Positions 23,151-34,024 of a stretch of 64,000 nucleotides of DNA are shown here, in pieces. The stretch is from Sternotherus odoratus (taxonomy: Eukaryota; Chordata; Testudines; Kinosternidae). Positions within the stretch are counted from its first letter, which is position 1. Every line of letters begins with the position of its first letter. Made by a program: the position numbers and the translations under genes. The notes below the pieces were generated by a model. The model saw only the letters and a program-made list of their open reading frames with translations. It searched no databases and was not told the DNA's origin. The DNA lies in contig JAVMKO010000001.1 of assembly GCA_032164245.1 (NCBI GenBank), positions 79,543,892 to 79,607,891 on the forward strand. Direction: 5' to 3'.

Positions 23151-25239
23151 CTGCCAAGGCAGGAAACACTCAGCAACTGCTTTCAAGATGGTGAACTTAT
23201 TCATATCCTGGCCTTGGACTAGCAATCAGAATTTTTAAGATAGCCACTCTTGCTTTCCCCACAAATGGGCCCAAAATCTGGCTTAGGGCAACCTCCCTTT
23301 GCTAGGGGTAAGAAGGGAATTTAGTCTCTATATATTCTAATCAATCCCAAGCTTCATCCTGCCCTGCTATTACATACACACTGCTCCAACAATGGGGCCT
23401 CCCACTCCATCCCTAGTCCCCAGAATGCTTTGCAGCACAGCATGCCTGAGCTAGGATAGGAGTCCTGGCTGTATTCTGCTGGAGAGTTCTTTCAATGTTT
23501 TTGCTGCTGGAGAGACAGATAGGAATACAAGCACAACTTCCTCATCTCTGAGCAATAATTTCCTGTGCTGGATGGAAGTTAGCTCCAGCATTTACAGGAA
23601 ACTAGAAGACTGTTCCATAGCACAACTGCACTATGAATTATTCAGGAGGCTGTTAAATTATGCAGAAGCAATCCCATCATTCCCTGGGCCATGCTGAAGG
23701 CAGGTGCGGTCACTCATAGCTCCAGAAACTGCTGTTAGACAAGGATTCAAGACCACACTTTTGCATATGGATAGTATACATCTGAGCATGCATAGACAAA
23801 TCTACAGTCATGCATGCAGCAAACAGCAGGAGGATGGCAGAGATGGCAAACTTCTCCCCATCCCCCAAATACTCAGAGAATCTCAACATTAACACCTGGG
23901 GTGTAGGGAGCCAATAATGTTTCCTTGGAGACAGATGTGACGACATCTCTTTTTCTTATCTGCACACCTGCAGTGAGCAGTAGGAGAGCTAGCAGAAAGT
24001 CCCAGTTTGTTTAGTCCTGGTGCATGGAGAACAAAAGGAGGAGGCAATTGGAACATGAAAGGGTCAGCGGGGCATATTCATGCTGGAGGCAATGGAGTAG
24101 GGACCCAGGAGGAAATGGAGAGGCAGAGCAGCATGCATAGAGGGAGAGTAGGGAGGACTGTCTGAAGGCAGGAGGTATGTCTTCTACCCCCCTCCCTGCA
24201 GCAAACTCCCACCTTACAGAAATGCATACATCCTGGGGAAATGTTGGACAGGGACAAGGAAATGTTCTCTCAAGCAACAGAGTCATTAAATAACCAAGCA
24301 TGGTCCATAATGTTCCCTTCAAGGCACACAGGTATTAAGCCTTATCCTACAAGGGAAGAATTAGATCCCTGACACCCTCAATGTTTTCATTCTTTCCCAC
24401 TCTGAGCTCCTTGAGGGCAGATGTGGGTCTCTGTTTACTCGGTGCAGCACCAAGCACGCTGACGATATCCCAAATGCCATGCTCAGCCTCCCCCAAAGAC
24501 CTGCCCTTCCTGGAACCCAAACTCCCAGAGGATCCACGGTTCCTCCACCCCAAAATACTCAGTCTATACAAACTACTTCCTCTCACCTGCTGTCCAGCTG
24601 GATGCCTCACTGGGGGTGGTGGTGGGAGAGAAACAAAAAGCACCATCCTAACCCTCTCTCCTGCCTCTGAGGAGCAGCATAACTTTAGCCCCTCTCTCAA
24701 AGGGACCAGCATCCAGAAGGGGGGCTCCTTTTCATTCTTCTCTCTCGCTTGCAGCTCAATTCCAGTATCTTTAATGCCACAACAAGGTATCAGAATGTGG
24801 CTAGTCAGCACAACAAGTGTCTGTATAGATCACAGGTTTCACAGAAGCAAGAGGGTTTCTGAGGCACATCTAATTTGCATTTTTTTTCTCTGTGCAGTTC
24901 AAATGTTCTAGCTGAGGTTTACAAAACTGCCATTATGAAAAGAAAAAGTCTAATTAAAGTTACACCACAGCCCCAAATACCTTCAGAGTTCTGATTCCAA
25001 CCCCCCTCCTCCTGGCCTAGCCCTGTAGGGATTTACATAATTAGAAAAAAATAGCACTGGTGGGGAAGCCAGGCCAGGGGGGAACAGATCTGGTGATAGG
25101 TGAGGGCAGGCCGTGGGGGGAATCTTGATCTGGCAAAACCGTTCAGAATCAACACAGCAGCACCAATCCTGCAGGTGTCCTCTGGGCCACTGATGAACCC
25201 ACTGGTGAGGAAGCAGTCAGGACCAGCAAGTTGTTTTCC
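23151..25239. other. Presumed intronic DNA, no feature seen
   Basis: The overlapping frames on both strands at about 24347-24911 are mirror frames of one pyrimidine-rich stretch and do not look like genes. Confidence 0.4.
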
Positions 25240-25490
25240 TCGCTCTGCTACCAACACTACCTGTGAGAGGCTTTAGGCAAGTTGCTAACTCTCTGTGCCT
25301 CAGTTTCCTCTGTTGTAAAACACTGATAACACAACTGTCCCACAGACCTTATTTACCCTAATTAATCAGTGGGAGGTGAGTATCTTAGTTATTGAGGCTA
25401 AATTAGTTAATGCTTGTAAAGCCCTTTGAGATCATGAGGTGAAACTTGCCATAGAAGTGCAAAGGATTGTGATGATTATTACAAAGGACA
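25240..25490 (+). mobile_element. MIR (tRNA-derived CORE-SINE)
   Basis: The order of blocks is that of MIR: 'aggcaagttgctaactctct', 'gtgcctcagtttcctctgtt', 'gtaaaacactgataaca', then 'taatgcttgtaaagcccttt' and 'gatgattatta' at the end. The pol III head is degraded. Confidence 0.8.
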
Positions 25491-28400
25491 CCTGGGTGCT
25501 TCTCCAATCACCTGGACAGTCACCCCTCCCCACCTCCAACCACAGTTAGTATGACAAGCGCTGTCCTCCCAGGCTGGGGCTGTGGGGGCCGGTGCAGAAA
25601 GAAGTAAGGTGCTCAGATATCACAGTGATGGGTACCAGAGAAGATCCTAGACAGACAGCTACAGGGCTGGGTAATCTTTAGCCCAGTACCAGCCAAGGAA
25701 GCAAGCAAGTGGTTAATTGGGCTTCCCATACTGCTGATCACAGGAGGTGAGTGTCTGTGTGTCAGCAGGAAGCCCTGCATCAGTGGCTGATCCCACCTAG
25801 GGTGGGGTGGCTGTTTAGCGCATTACCCAGATAAACCAAACCCCTCCCCACCCACAGGGAAACTGCTTCTCCTTATGCTGATTTCCTCTACCTGCCCAAG
25901 GCTATATACTTCAGTGGGGAGACATGGAAGGAAAAGCCAGGACTAGTGCTGTGCCTCCCTCTGGGGGCAGGAGAGGCAATCAACTGGGCAAGTGCCTGGG
26001 CAAAATGACCCCCTTTGCTTCAGGATACTGGAGGAGGGTTGCAGCCAAGGAGGCACCTGTTGCTCTCAGGAAAGGCTCGAGGGAAACAAAGGGTTAGTTC
26101 CATTGCAAAGTGGTAGCAGGGAGTCTGATGGGATCTGTAGAGTTAAGGTCCCACGTCCTGAGAGCTGCAGCCAGAGTCCAATGGGGGGGGGGGGGGCAGA
26201 ATTCCAGTTCTGTTTTTTCAGCGAGCTATTGCTACATCACAGTTCCAAACCCATCTCCTCCTGCCATCACAGCTCTGCCAATGCACCACAATCCCGGCCT
26301 GCAGCCCCTCCTCCTACAGGCAGGCTCCTGCCACTCTCTGTCAATGCACCACAACCGGAACGCTGCCCGTGATTCCAGTGTAACCCCTCCAGGCCGTTCT
26401 GTCAGTGTTCCTCAGCACTGCCCGCTGGTCCCAGCCTGAGGGGGACTCCTTCCCCACCCCCACGCTGAATGGTTCTGTCACTGCCCCCAGCCTCCAAAGT
26501 GAATGCAAGATGGAAAACATTTAGCACACACCTGCATAGCTAGCTGCATTGCACGCCGCCTCCCCCCCCCATGTTCCCTGACTTCCAATTAACCCTCTCA
26601 TTGCTAGATGCATCCTGCAGAGCCCCCAACCATCCAGAGACTGCACCCTGTCAGCAGGATGAATTGTGCCAGGGAGGGGTTGAGGGGCCAGCCAAGCTGG
26701 GGGGTGGAGAGGGGCTCGCCTAGCTCCCCTACATGCAGTGACCGCAGGAAGCTCAAAATGTAGACAGGCCCTTTGAGGTACCTGGACTGATTCAGAGAAA
26801 TGACGGAGGTTCCTGCGCCAGTTGGTAACTCCCTATCTTCCCCTCCGCTTCCTGCCCTGGAGTTAATGTCAGCTGTACCAGTCTTCTTCAGCACTACCTC
26901 CTCCTCCTCCTCCAGCCACATCCCTTTCTGATTGGGTCATAGATTCCAACAATGTACAAAGGACTCATTTCAGAGCAAATAACCCCATCTCCAGTCTAAC
27001 CAGCCTTGGCGAATGCTGGCACGGGCTCCCTCGCCCGGCCCACCACCACCACACTCCCCTTCTCCCCCTGCTCTGAGGCGGGGGAGAAGACAGGCATCAT
27101 CTGGGGAGGGGAAGAGAGGAGGTGCATTTATCTTAAAGCCGCTATTCTCAGAATAGCAAGAAATCCTGGCACAGGGTGCTGAAAGCCCTGCCCCAATGCT
27201 GAGTTTATTGCCTGGCTAACAAATGAATACAGGAGTGGGAGAGAGAAAGAGAGAGTTGTGTGTGCTTCACACACTGCCTATGCACACAACAACACTTTTA
27301 TACACAATTGTGAACACGTGCCGTACGCTCAGCCACATGGAAACACCACGTGGGCTTGCAGACTTAAACCGTACATACAAATCCACACCCTGAACGTGAA
27401 AACACAAATAAAAGGCATAACATTATTGGACACTCCCAGTCTTTGCCCATACATACCTGCCTCAGGCACACAATACACACCCAGACATGCACAAAGGCAC
27501 AATGCATGCACCCACTACACAAACAAGCACAAATGCTCCCGAAGACACAATGAACACAAACCTCCCATGAACACGGTCTGCACAAGTGACCAGTCCAGTC
27601 ACACTCACCCCTGCACACCTGGCTAGTGATAGGTATCCACTGACTCTGTAGCCGCAGGGAAGATTCAGTTCCACAGGGATCTTCAGCAGAGGCGCCAACG
27701 TTGGTGTAATTTTCACAGTCCCGTGCAGGGAACAAGGGCCCCTATTTCAAAACTCCTGGCAGCCCCCGAATGACTGTGGGCCTTCCCTGAACACACACAC
27801 ACACCCGCCCCCACTTCCCAGTTTAGACCAACTCTTCTTGATGCCATTGCTCGGAAAGTCCCTTCGTACAGCACAGGGAACTCTGTCTTCTTCCGGCCTT
27901 ACTGACATTTGCTGTGTGGCTCAGCTTTGAAACCGCAGTCAAAATGGCTCAAAGTGCTCTGGACACCAGACCTGGGCAGGCTTCAAGAGCAATATGGCCC
28001 AAGGCCCGGTGTGTCTCCAGACATGTCAGAGGCAGCAGCTAGGTCACCGCAGTAGCAGCCGGCCTTCAGGCCTCCACCTGACCTCTTCCCCCCACCCCCA
28101 CCCCTGGTCAGGCTCGCTCACCTCTCCTGGTGATGAGCATTCTGTCTCCAGAAGGGTCTCTTGTCCATCCAAGGGATTAACACCCAGCTATGCAGGTACA
28201 GCAGAGCATCCTTGCAGGAGGGACTCTCACACCTGCACCTGATCTCCTGTCACTACTGCAGAATCATCTCAGGGTGGAGAGGCAGGACTAAAGCCAAGCA
28301 GGAGCTCTGGGGTGCCCCAGCTGTTAGACTCAAGGTTTCATTCCCTGTCCGTTGCTTATAAGGACAAGGACGACTTCAGTGCCTAAAGGATGTCTGCAAG

Positions 28401-28629
28401 GATGTAAAGGAGGGAAATCAGGGGATCCCCAGAAACAGACCCAGAGGACGGCTTTTGTCCAATCCTGGTTTAAAAACAAGTCCCCACACTGGCTATTTTT
28501 GGTTTCAGGAGGGGGGACTCTGGCGGTTTGCTCCTGAGTGAGGTTTTCATTGGCTTGAACTCCCACCACGCAGGATGTGGTTCTCCGCTGTCTTGATCTC
28601 TGATTCTGCGTCCTAGGTTGCCCTGAGCT
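25491..28629. other. Presumed intronic DNA with a CA-rich cryptic repeat
   Basis: No gene is recognised. About 27255-27600 is rich in degenerate CACA/ACAC units on the plus strand and yields long spurious frames on both strands. A run of 12 G lies near 26185. Around 26270-26420 there is a loosely repeated 'caatgcaccacaa...' unit, too degenerate to define. Confidence 0.4.
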
Positions 28630-29170
28630 CTGCTCTTAGAAACTGGTAGTGACTCAAGCTCCATCCACAGGGAATTACAAGTGATTTTTCCTGGGAGATA
28701 GGAGAGGTGGTCAGCGTTTACTCAAGAACCAGTTTTGAGGGAGGGACCCAGATAACACGAACTCTTGTCTGGGGGAGGGAGGTGGGAGTGCCGTTTAAGG
28801 TGACTTCAGCTCCATTACTGGGGATGGGGGTTTGTGATGACTCAAACTCTGCAGTCCAGGGTGGGAATCTGTGGTGACGAGAGATTTGCTCACAGGACTG
28901 GGCGGTTCCTGGTGATTCAAGCGGTGCTCCGAGCGGCAGTAGTGGTGGTGGGGGCTTGGGGTGATTTAAAGTCACGCTCTGGCGGTGGGGTTTGCTGGTG
29001 ACTGGGGTTCCATTCTCTGAAAGGGAGTCTCAGTGACCAAAGCTTTGCCCTTTTTGTGGCCAGTTTTCCTGATGAGCCTGCTCCCAAAGGTGCGGTCCTG
29101 ATAATCCAAGTTCTGCTCTGGGAGCTGTGGAAGGACTTTCTGGTGACCCAAGTTCTGCTCTCCAGCGTTG
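28630..29170. repeat. Degenerate minisatellite, about 38-bp period
   Basis: A unit beginning 'gtgactcaagctctgctc' recurs, with variants starting near 28650, 28752, 28798, 28836, 28873, 28911, 28959, 28996, 29032, 29070, 29098 and 29143. Most successive spacings are 36-38 bp and a few are 28 or 45-48. Units differ by many substitutions, so the array is old. It lies about 1.4 kb inside the presumed first intron of MGAT3. Confidence 0.7.
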
Positions 29171-30279
29171 TCACCAGACACCCCCTGATAAAAACACAGG
29201 CTGACAGAGCTCAGTACGGTCTCCATCCCTCCTGCTTTGCCTCTCTCCCATCTCTGCAAGCTGTCTAAGCAGGTCTGCAGCTGCAGCACACGCTCTGCCC
29301 CCCCATCACCTTTGTCGCGCTCGTACGGAGAAACAGATCTCGCGATGGCAAAATGGTACACACACATACACTGCTTTAGAACAAATATAGACATATTTAT
29401 AGCTAACAAATCTCCAGGCATTACCAGCAGCCCTATAGAATTGGGGAGGGACGCAGAGCCCACGTCCCTGTGTACCCAGCCCTTGATGAGGGATTATATC
29501 AATCTGACATGGGGACTGAGGGGAGACACTGTCTGATGGTCTATTTTTTATATTCCTCCCCATCCCCCCGTGCGTCTACTCCTTTTCCTCCCTATAGAAT
29601 GCTGCAGGGCTGGCACACATACAGTCAGTACCCTCCTGGCACAGAGAGCACGGGCAGCAGATGGGCCTCCTGCTGCAGTGCCTGGGTTGCAGGCTCCCCT
29701 CCTCACGCGGGATGGCTCAGGCTATGTTTTGTGGGGGTGGCAGAGAGCTGGCTAAGGGAGTTGTGACATATTCTTCTGCCTCCCCATCACTGACACTGTG
29801 TTGCGTGGGACGCTGGGATTATCGGGTGTTTGAAGGGGCAGCATCTCTCTCGCTGGCAGCCTACAGAAGACAATTTCCCCGTACATTCGTGCAGGCACAG
29901 GTTGCTTTGCTTCTATGGATGCTTGGGTGAGGGGTGGGGGGGCACTGCGATTTCCTCCTTCCCCTTGCAGGAGCTACAGCTGTTCTTGGGGTAGGGGCTG
30001 TAGGACACACACATAAAGGGAAAGAAAACGAAAGACTAAAAGGGGAGCCAGAGGGATTTTAAAGCCCTGCCCTTCACCCTGCGACTCCTGCATAGGTACT
30101 GAAGAGGGAGCAGGGATGCTGGAACGAGGAGCTGGCCCAGTCTGGACAGAGACTAGGCCAGTTGGAACCTCCCAGCCCCCATGTGAACAAACAACTTCCC
30201 AGCCCATTTCCCTCTGCTCTATATTGCTCATTTTTCAAGGTCAGCCCTTTAAACTTTCCCTCCACCTCCTGCCAACACA
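29171..30279. other. Presumed intron 1, promoter-proximal, no gene seen
   Basis: No recognisable coding, RNA or repeat feature. Confidence 0.4.
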
Positions 30280-30610
30280 TACACACAAAGAGGGGGGGAG
30301 GGAAGGGGCAGAGTGGGGGAAGGTGAGGGGGTGTGTGACAGAGGGGATGCAGGGGGGGGAGAGGGGGAGAGGATGGGGCAATGGGGAAGGGTGAAAAGAG
30401 GGATGAGAGGAGCGGGGAAGAGGGTACAGGAGGGAAGGGATGACGGGGGGCAGGCGGGATGGGGAAGGAGAGGGATGTAGGAGAAGGTGATAGGGCGGAG
30501 GAGGGGAGGGGAAGAGGTCGGACGGCTGCTGGGGGGAGGGGAGGAGGAGGATGGTGGGCACGGGAAGGGAGGCCGGGGGAGATTAGGCGGGGGGGGAGGG
30601 AGTCGGGGGG
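30280..30610 (+). repeat. Long polypurine, G-run-rich tract
   Basis: About 330 bases on the plus strand are almost entirely purine and contain dozens of GGG-GGGGGGG runs broken by A, for example around 30290-30310, 30348-30375 and 30520-30560. On the minus strand, the presumed MGAT3 transcript sense, this is a polypyrimidine tract starting about 10 bases inside the proposed first intron. Such tracts can form triplex or G-quadruplex structures. Confidence 0.75.
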
Positions 30611-30624
30611 CGTCTCTCACTCAC

Positions 30625-31000
30625 CCATCGCCCCCCTTTGCTGGCTCTCAGCAGCGGCGGCGGCGGCTCTTCTGCTTCCTGGGCCCCCGGCGGGGAGATG
30701 CTGGGATCCGCGGCAGCCTCACGCCCCATCCCTGGTTCCAGCAGCTGCCCCCCGGCATGGCTCAGCCCCGGCCTCCCCCCCCCCCCCCTCGACGCTCCGG
30801 TGGCGGCGATCGCAGCGACCCGCCAGCCCCCGCGGCAGCCGCCGCCGCTTCCCTGCGCAGGGGGCAGCCCAGGAAGAGCAGGAGGAGGCGCGGGGGGTGG
30901 GGGCGGGGGCGGGGGAAGCGGAGCGGGGATGGGAGCCAGCGGCGGCCGGCCGAGAAAATCAACCCGATAATAATAACAACTCCCCTCCCCCCGCCCCAAA
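30625..31000 (-). other. MGAT3: Candidate MGAT3 non-coding exon 1 (start undefined)
   Basis: On the minus strand the sequence GCGATGG|GTGAGTGAG places a near-ideal 5' splice site with GT at 30624-30623, so the exon would end at 30625. The 5' limit is unknown and 31000 is only a nominal value. Joined to the acceptor at 5774, it would give MGAT3 an intron of about 25 kb. The Pro/Gly/Ala-rich open frames across this segment on both strands are typical of CpG islands and I do not regard them as proteins. Confidence 0.45.
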
Positions 31001-31129
31001 TCAGCCCCGCGGCCAAAGGGAGGGAGCCGAGCCCTGGTGCGCCGCGGAGATCAGCCTGGGGAGAGGGTGTCTCCGTCCCTCTGCTGGCACCACTGGGCAG
31101 GTCTGGGCGGGCTGCGGCAAGTCATTCAA

Positions 31130-31195
31130 AGCCGTGTGTGTGTGTGAGTGTGTATGTGAGTGTGAGTGTGTATGTATGAGTGTGAGTGTGTCCGT
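31130..31195 (+). repeat. Imperfect (TG)n microsatellite
   Basis: GTGTGTGTGTGTGAGTGTG units with interspersed GA and TA lie at the outer edge of the CpG island. Confidence 0.8.
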
Positions 31196-31320
31196 GTCCC
31201 CATCAACTCAGCGCCCTGCCCACGGGGCTCCCGGGTGGACCCCGAATCTAGCACCAAAACCATCAACCAACCCGCCCCCCCCCGAGGGGGGTGAAGACCG
31301 GATCGTGGTGGTGGAGTGAA

Positions 31321-32023
31321 GTCACCTAGGCACGATCGTCACTAGCACACACCGACCTTGAGCTGGGGGGGAGGAGGGGGCTGGAGATTAAAACTACAGG
31401 TAGGGGCAGCGCCTTGTGTGAGTGCTTTTGCGTTTGAACAAAGCCCCCCCCCCCCCCGCAATGGAAGGGAATACAAAAGAATGCCTTGTGTTTGGAAGGG
31501 GGGGGAGAAAAAAAGGAGGGAGGGGTGGAAGGAGGAGACTGATGGGTGGGCTTTGGGGAGTGTCTTAAATGAGCAGCCATTGGTACAGGCCGAAAGAATA
31601 CACCAAGCACAAACCCCGGGAAAAGGGGTTGGGGCCCAAGGGGCAGCAGCTGTCTCGGGGCACCTGCCTGCACCTGGAATATACTATAGGGAACCATCTA
31701 GTACTGACAGGGGGTGAGGAAGGAGCATGTCATGAGCTAGTAGGGCTTCATCAACTCTAAATGCAGTGAGTCTGCATTACTTGTTTTGCAGTAACACCTA
31801 CAAGGCCCAGGCAGGCATCAGGGTTGCACAGGGCTGGGCATCGTGTATATAAACAATGAAAAGAGAGTCCTTGCCCCCCACAGAGTTGCAAACCAAACTA
31901 GAATCAATGAAACACAGATCACCCCGAATCCAAACAGGCCAACAATTTTCTATGCAATATAATAATACTCCCTGCTTTTAAGGCATCCTCCTTTCATAGA
32001 CCCCTAATGAATTAGTAAAAAGA
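31321..32023. other. Upstream flank, no feature seen
   Basis: No gene is recognised. A C-run lies near 31446-31457. Confidence 0.4.
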
Positions 32024-32065
32024 ACATGAGTATTTATGGCACCTTAGAGACTAACAAATTTTTTT

Positions 32066-32103
32066 CAGCATAAGCTTTCAGAGGCTATAGCCCACTTCAT
32101 CGG
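32066..32103 (-). ncRNA. Hammerhead-like ribozyme core, degenerate
   Basis: On the minus strand, CCGATGA (32103-32097) is followed by AGTGGGC-TATA-GCCTCT, then GAAA (32079-32076) and GCTTATGCT. The first block departs from CUGANGA at one base (U4 to C). Stem II is partly broken. Probably inactive. Confidence 0.4.
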
Positions 32104-32206
32104 ATGCATAGAATGGAACACACAGTAGGTAAGATACATATACACACAGAGAAAATATGTAAAGGTGGAAGCTGTCATACCAATTCTAAGATGTTGTTTA
32201 ATTTAG

Positions 32207-32452
32207 GATTAAGATCAGCAGCCGTGTTAGTCGGTATCCATAAATAAAACGAGGAAGACTTTGTGGCACCTTAGAGACTAACCAGTTTATTTCAGCATAA
32301 GTTTTCATGTACAACTTTTTTTGTGCATAAATGCATAAATGCATCTTACTTCTGTTCCATACCATGCATCCCATGAGGTGGGCTATAGCTCCCGAAAGCT
32401 TATGCTGAAATAAACTGGTTAATCTCTAAGGTGCTACAAAGTCTTCCTCATC
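32207..32452. mobile_element. Nested inverted Penelope-like insertion with 13-bp duplication
   Basis: The 246-bp insert is bounded by identical 13-bp copies TTGTTTAATTTAG at 32194-32206 and 32453-32465. Its two arms are inverted: the left holds 'ggcaccttagagactaacca' and 'tttatttcagcataag', the right holds 'cttatgctgaaataaa' and 'ctggttaatctctaaggtgc'. A 13-bp duplication fits target-primed insertion and not a cut-and-paste DNA transposon. Confidence 0.75.
32370..32405 (+). ncRNA. Hammerhead-like ribozyme core, degenerate
   Basis: CCCATGA (32370-32376), a GGTGGGC-TATA-GCTCCC hairpin, GAAA (32394-32397) and GCTTATGCTG follow in the ribozyme order. The first block has lost two invariant positions, so activity is unlikely. 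Confidence 0.35.
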
Positions 32453-32699
32453 TTGTTTAATTTAGAAGTCTATTATCAGCAAGAGAAAAAAAAATTTATA
32501 GTGATAATCAAGACGGTCAATATCAGATAGTTGACAAGAAGGTGTGACGATACTTAACATAGATTCAATTCAGTTATAGCCTACAAAAGCTTATGCTGAA
32601 ATAAATTGTTAGTCTCTAAGGTGCCACAAGTACTCCTGTTCATTTTATGGATATAGACTAACTCAGCTGCTACTCTGAAATCTGTCATTAACAAATTAG

Positions 32700-32840
32700 G
32701 TCTCGGTAGGAGGTTATGATCATATCCTGTATTATTATTTCCATTTTACAGAGGGGTAAGATTAAACAGATAAGCTAACTGACTTGGCATACCCTAAACA
32801 AATTTATGACAAACAACAGAACCTGCTTTGCTCACTTGCA
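32700..32840 (-). mobile_element. MIR fragment
   Basis: Plus-strand 'ttatttccattttacagagg' followed by 'taagattaaacagataagct' is the reverse complement of the MIR core. Confidence 0.55.
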
Positions 32841-33100
32841 GTCTTGTGACTTAAACACAAGATTCTCCTTCCTCTTTCTACTTATTGCTTTCCTTCCTTG
32901 TTGTGGTGACTTGGGGGAGGGGGACAGACCCAAAAAAGCAGACATGTAAGAATGTAATCCTGCCTCTTGCAACTGAAAAAATAGTTCAAGGTCATGTCAC
33001 GTGCAAGTGAACTTGGGAGAAAACAAAGGCACATTCTTCCTCTATGGTTTTACATTACTTTAGATAAACAGTACCTGAAAAACAAAACAAGGCACTAGTG

Positions 33101-33890
33101 CATTGGTTCTCAAAGTGGGGGTTGGGACCCCTCTGGGGGTTGCGACCCGGTTTTGCAGGGGTCGCAAGCCCCTGCTGCCTGCAGCCAGCCCTGACCCCTG
33201 CCAGGGGCTGCTGGCATCCGGCGCCCCCGTGAGCTCAGTCGCGGTCATAGTGGGCTCCCTGAGCCCCCCAGCCAGCTCCAGGCGTCCTTGTGAGCCGAGC
33301 CCGGTCGCAGCAGGCTCCCAGCGCCCCCGCGAGCCCAGCCCCGGTTGCAGAGGGCTAGTGGCACCCCCACCCCCCCGGTTCCAGGCACCTTGTGAGACAA
33401 GTCCCACTCGCGGTGGGCTCCCGGCGCCCCTCTGGCCCCAGCCGGCTCCAGGCTCCTCCACGAGCCGAGCCCCCGTGAGCTCGGTCCCGGTCACGGCGGT
33501 CTCCTTGGCCCCAGCCGGCTACAGGCGCCTCCGTGAGCTCGGTCCCAGTCACAGCGGGCTCCCCGTGCCTGCTCCCCCTCCCCCCCGGCCGGCTCCAGTC
33601 ACCCCCGTGAGCCGAGCCTGGTCGCGGCAGGCTCCCGGCGCCCCCCTGGCCCTGGCCGGCTCCATGCGCCCCGTCTCCAGGCGGCCACTGCCCCAGGGGG
33701 CTGCTGGAACCTCCCCCACCCCCAGCCTGGCCCCTGCCATGGCAGGCTGCAGGCACGCCCCCCGCAGCCTGGCCCCTGCCCCAAAGGGCTGCCAGCAGCC
33801 CCCCCCCCCAGCCCAACCCCTAAAGGGGGTCGCGCTTAGAGGCCTGGTGTCCAAAAGGGGTCACCAATACAAAAAGTTTGAGAACCACTG
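33101..33890. mobile_element. hAT-like element with GC-rich tandem interior
   Basis: The ends CATTGGTTCTCAAAGT (33101) and AGTTTGAGAACCACTG (ending 33890) form the CAGTGGTTCTCAAACTTT-type hAT terminus with two mismatches. Flanking 8-mers do not match, so the duplication is lost or the limits are off. The interior (33175-33800) is very GC-rich and built of variants of 'gtgagccgagcccggtcgca' plus 'gcaggctcccggcgcccc'. The long open frames on both strands are a by-product of this repeat. Confidence 0.65.
33175..33800. repeat. GC-rich degenerate tandem repeat
   Basis: The phrase 'gtgag(c/t)..g(c/t)c..ggtc....(g/c)(g/c)gctcc' recurs near 33229, 33290, 33390, 33475, 33532 and 33607, at roughly 60-100 bp spacing. 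Each is followed by a 'ggccccagccggctccaggc'-like block. Spacing is irregular. Confidence 0.5.
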
Positions 33891-34024
33891 GGCTATGTAG
33901 TCTGGAAAGTAGTCTTGTTCTGTACATGGTTGATGTTCTTCAGCCAGTCAGAGGATAGGGTTCTGCATGTGGACATCTCCAAAACAGTTCCTGATGCTGC
34001 TGTCATGCAAACATGAGTGTCAAG

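Larger units (their letters stand above)
30450..31320 (-). promoter_or_regulatory. MGAT3: CpG island, candidate MGAT3 promoter
   Basis: The segment is strongly GC-rich and CpG-dense (for example around 30650-30720, 30785-30850 and 30885-31040), unlike the surrounding DNA. It is the only clear CpG island outside the MGAT3 coding exon. It lies about 25 kb upstream of MGAT3 in gene orientation, and a consensus donor on the same strand sits at its inner edge. I see no TATA box at a convincing place. Assignment to MGAT3 is inference; a divergent or unrelated non-coding transcript is possible. Confidence 0.55.
32024..32690. mobile_element. Penelope-like element with inverted terminal copies
   Basis: The left end ('ggcaccttagagactaacaa', 'cagcataagctttc', 'cccacttcatcggatgcat') is the inverse of the right end at about 32585-32690 ('aaaagcttatgctgaaataa', 'gttagtctctaaggtgccac'). 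Between them is the same inner segment as the 47143 copy ('aaaggtggaagctgtcatac', 'tagtgataatcaaga', 'gttgacaagaaggtgtgacg'). Inverted terminal copies are typical of Penelope-like elements. No reverse transcriptase or GIY-YIG frame remains. A second copy is inserted inside at 32207-32452. Confidence 0.6.

Noticed and set aside
24347..24911. Overlapping frames of 154 and 176 codons
   Set aside because: They are mirror frames on opposite strands without recognisable domains or splice context.
27258..27735. Frames of 120 codons on both strands
   Set aside because: They result from a CA-rich cryptic repeat giving His/Thr-rich or Cys/Val-rich text.
30459..31319. Long Pro/Gly/Ala-rich open frames (up to 286 codons) in the CpG island
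   Set aside because: They occur on both strands and in several registers, as expected from stop-poor GC-rich DNA, and match nothing.
33175..33800. CRISPR-like array of repeats and spacers
   Set aside because: The repeats are degenerate, irregularly spaced, GC-rich and in a vertebrate transposon.
33103..33900. A 265-codon plus-strand frame
   Set aside because: It runs through the GC-rich tandem repeat of an hAT-like element and ends in its terminal repeat; equally long frames lie on the other strand.
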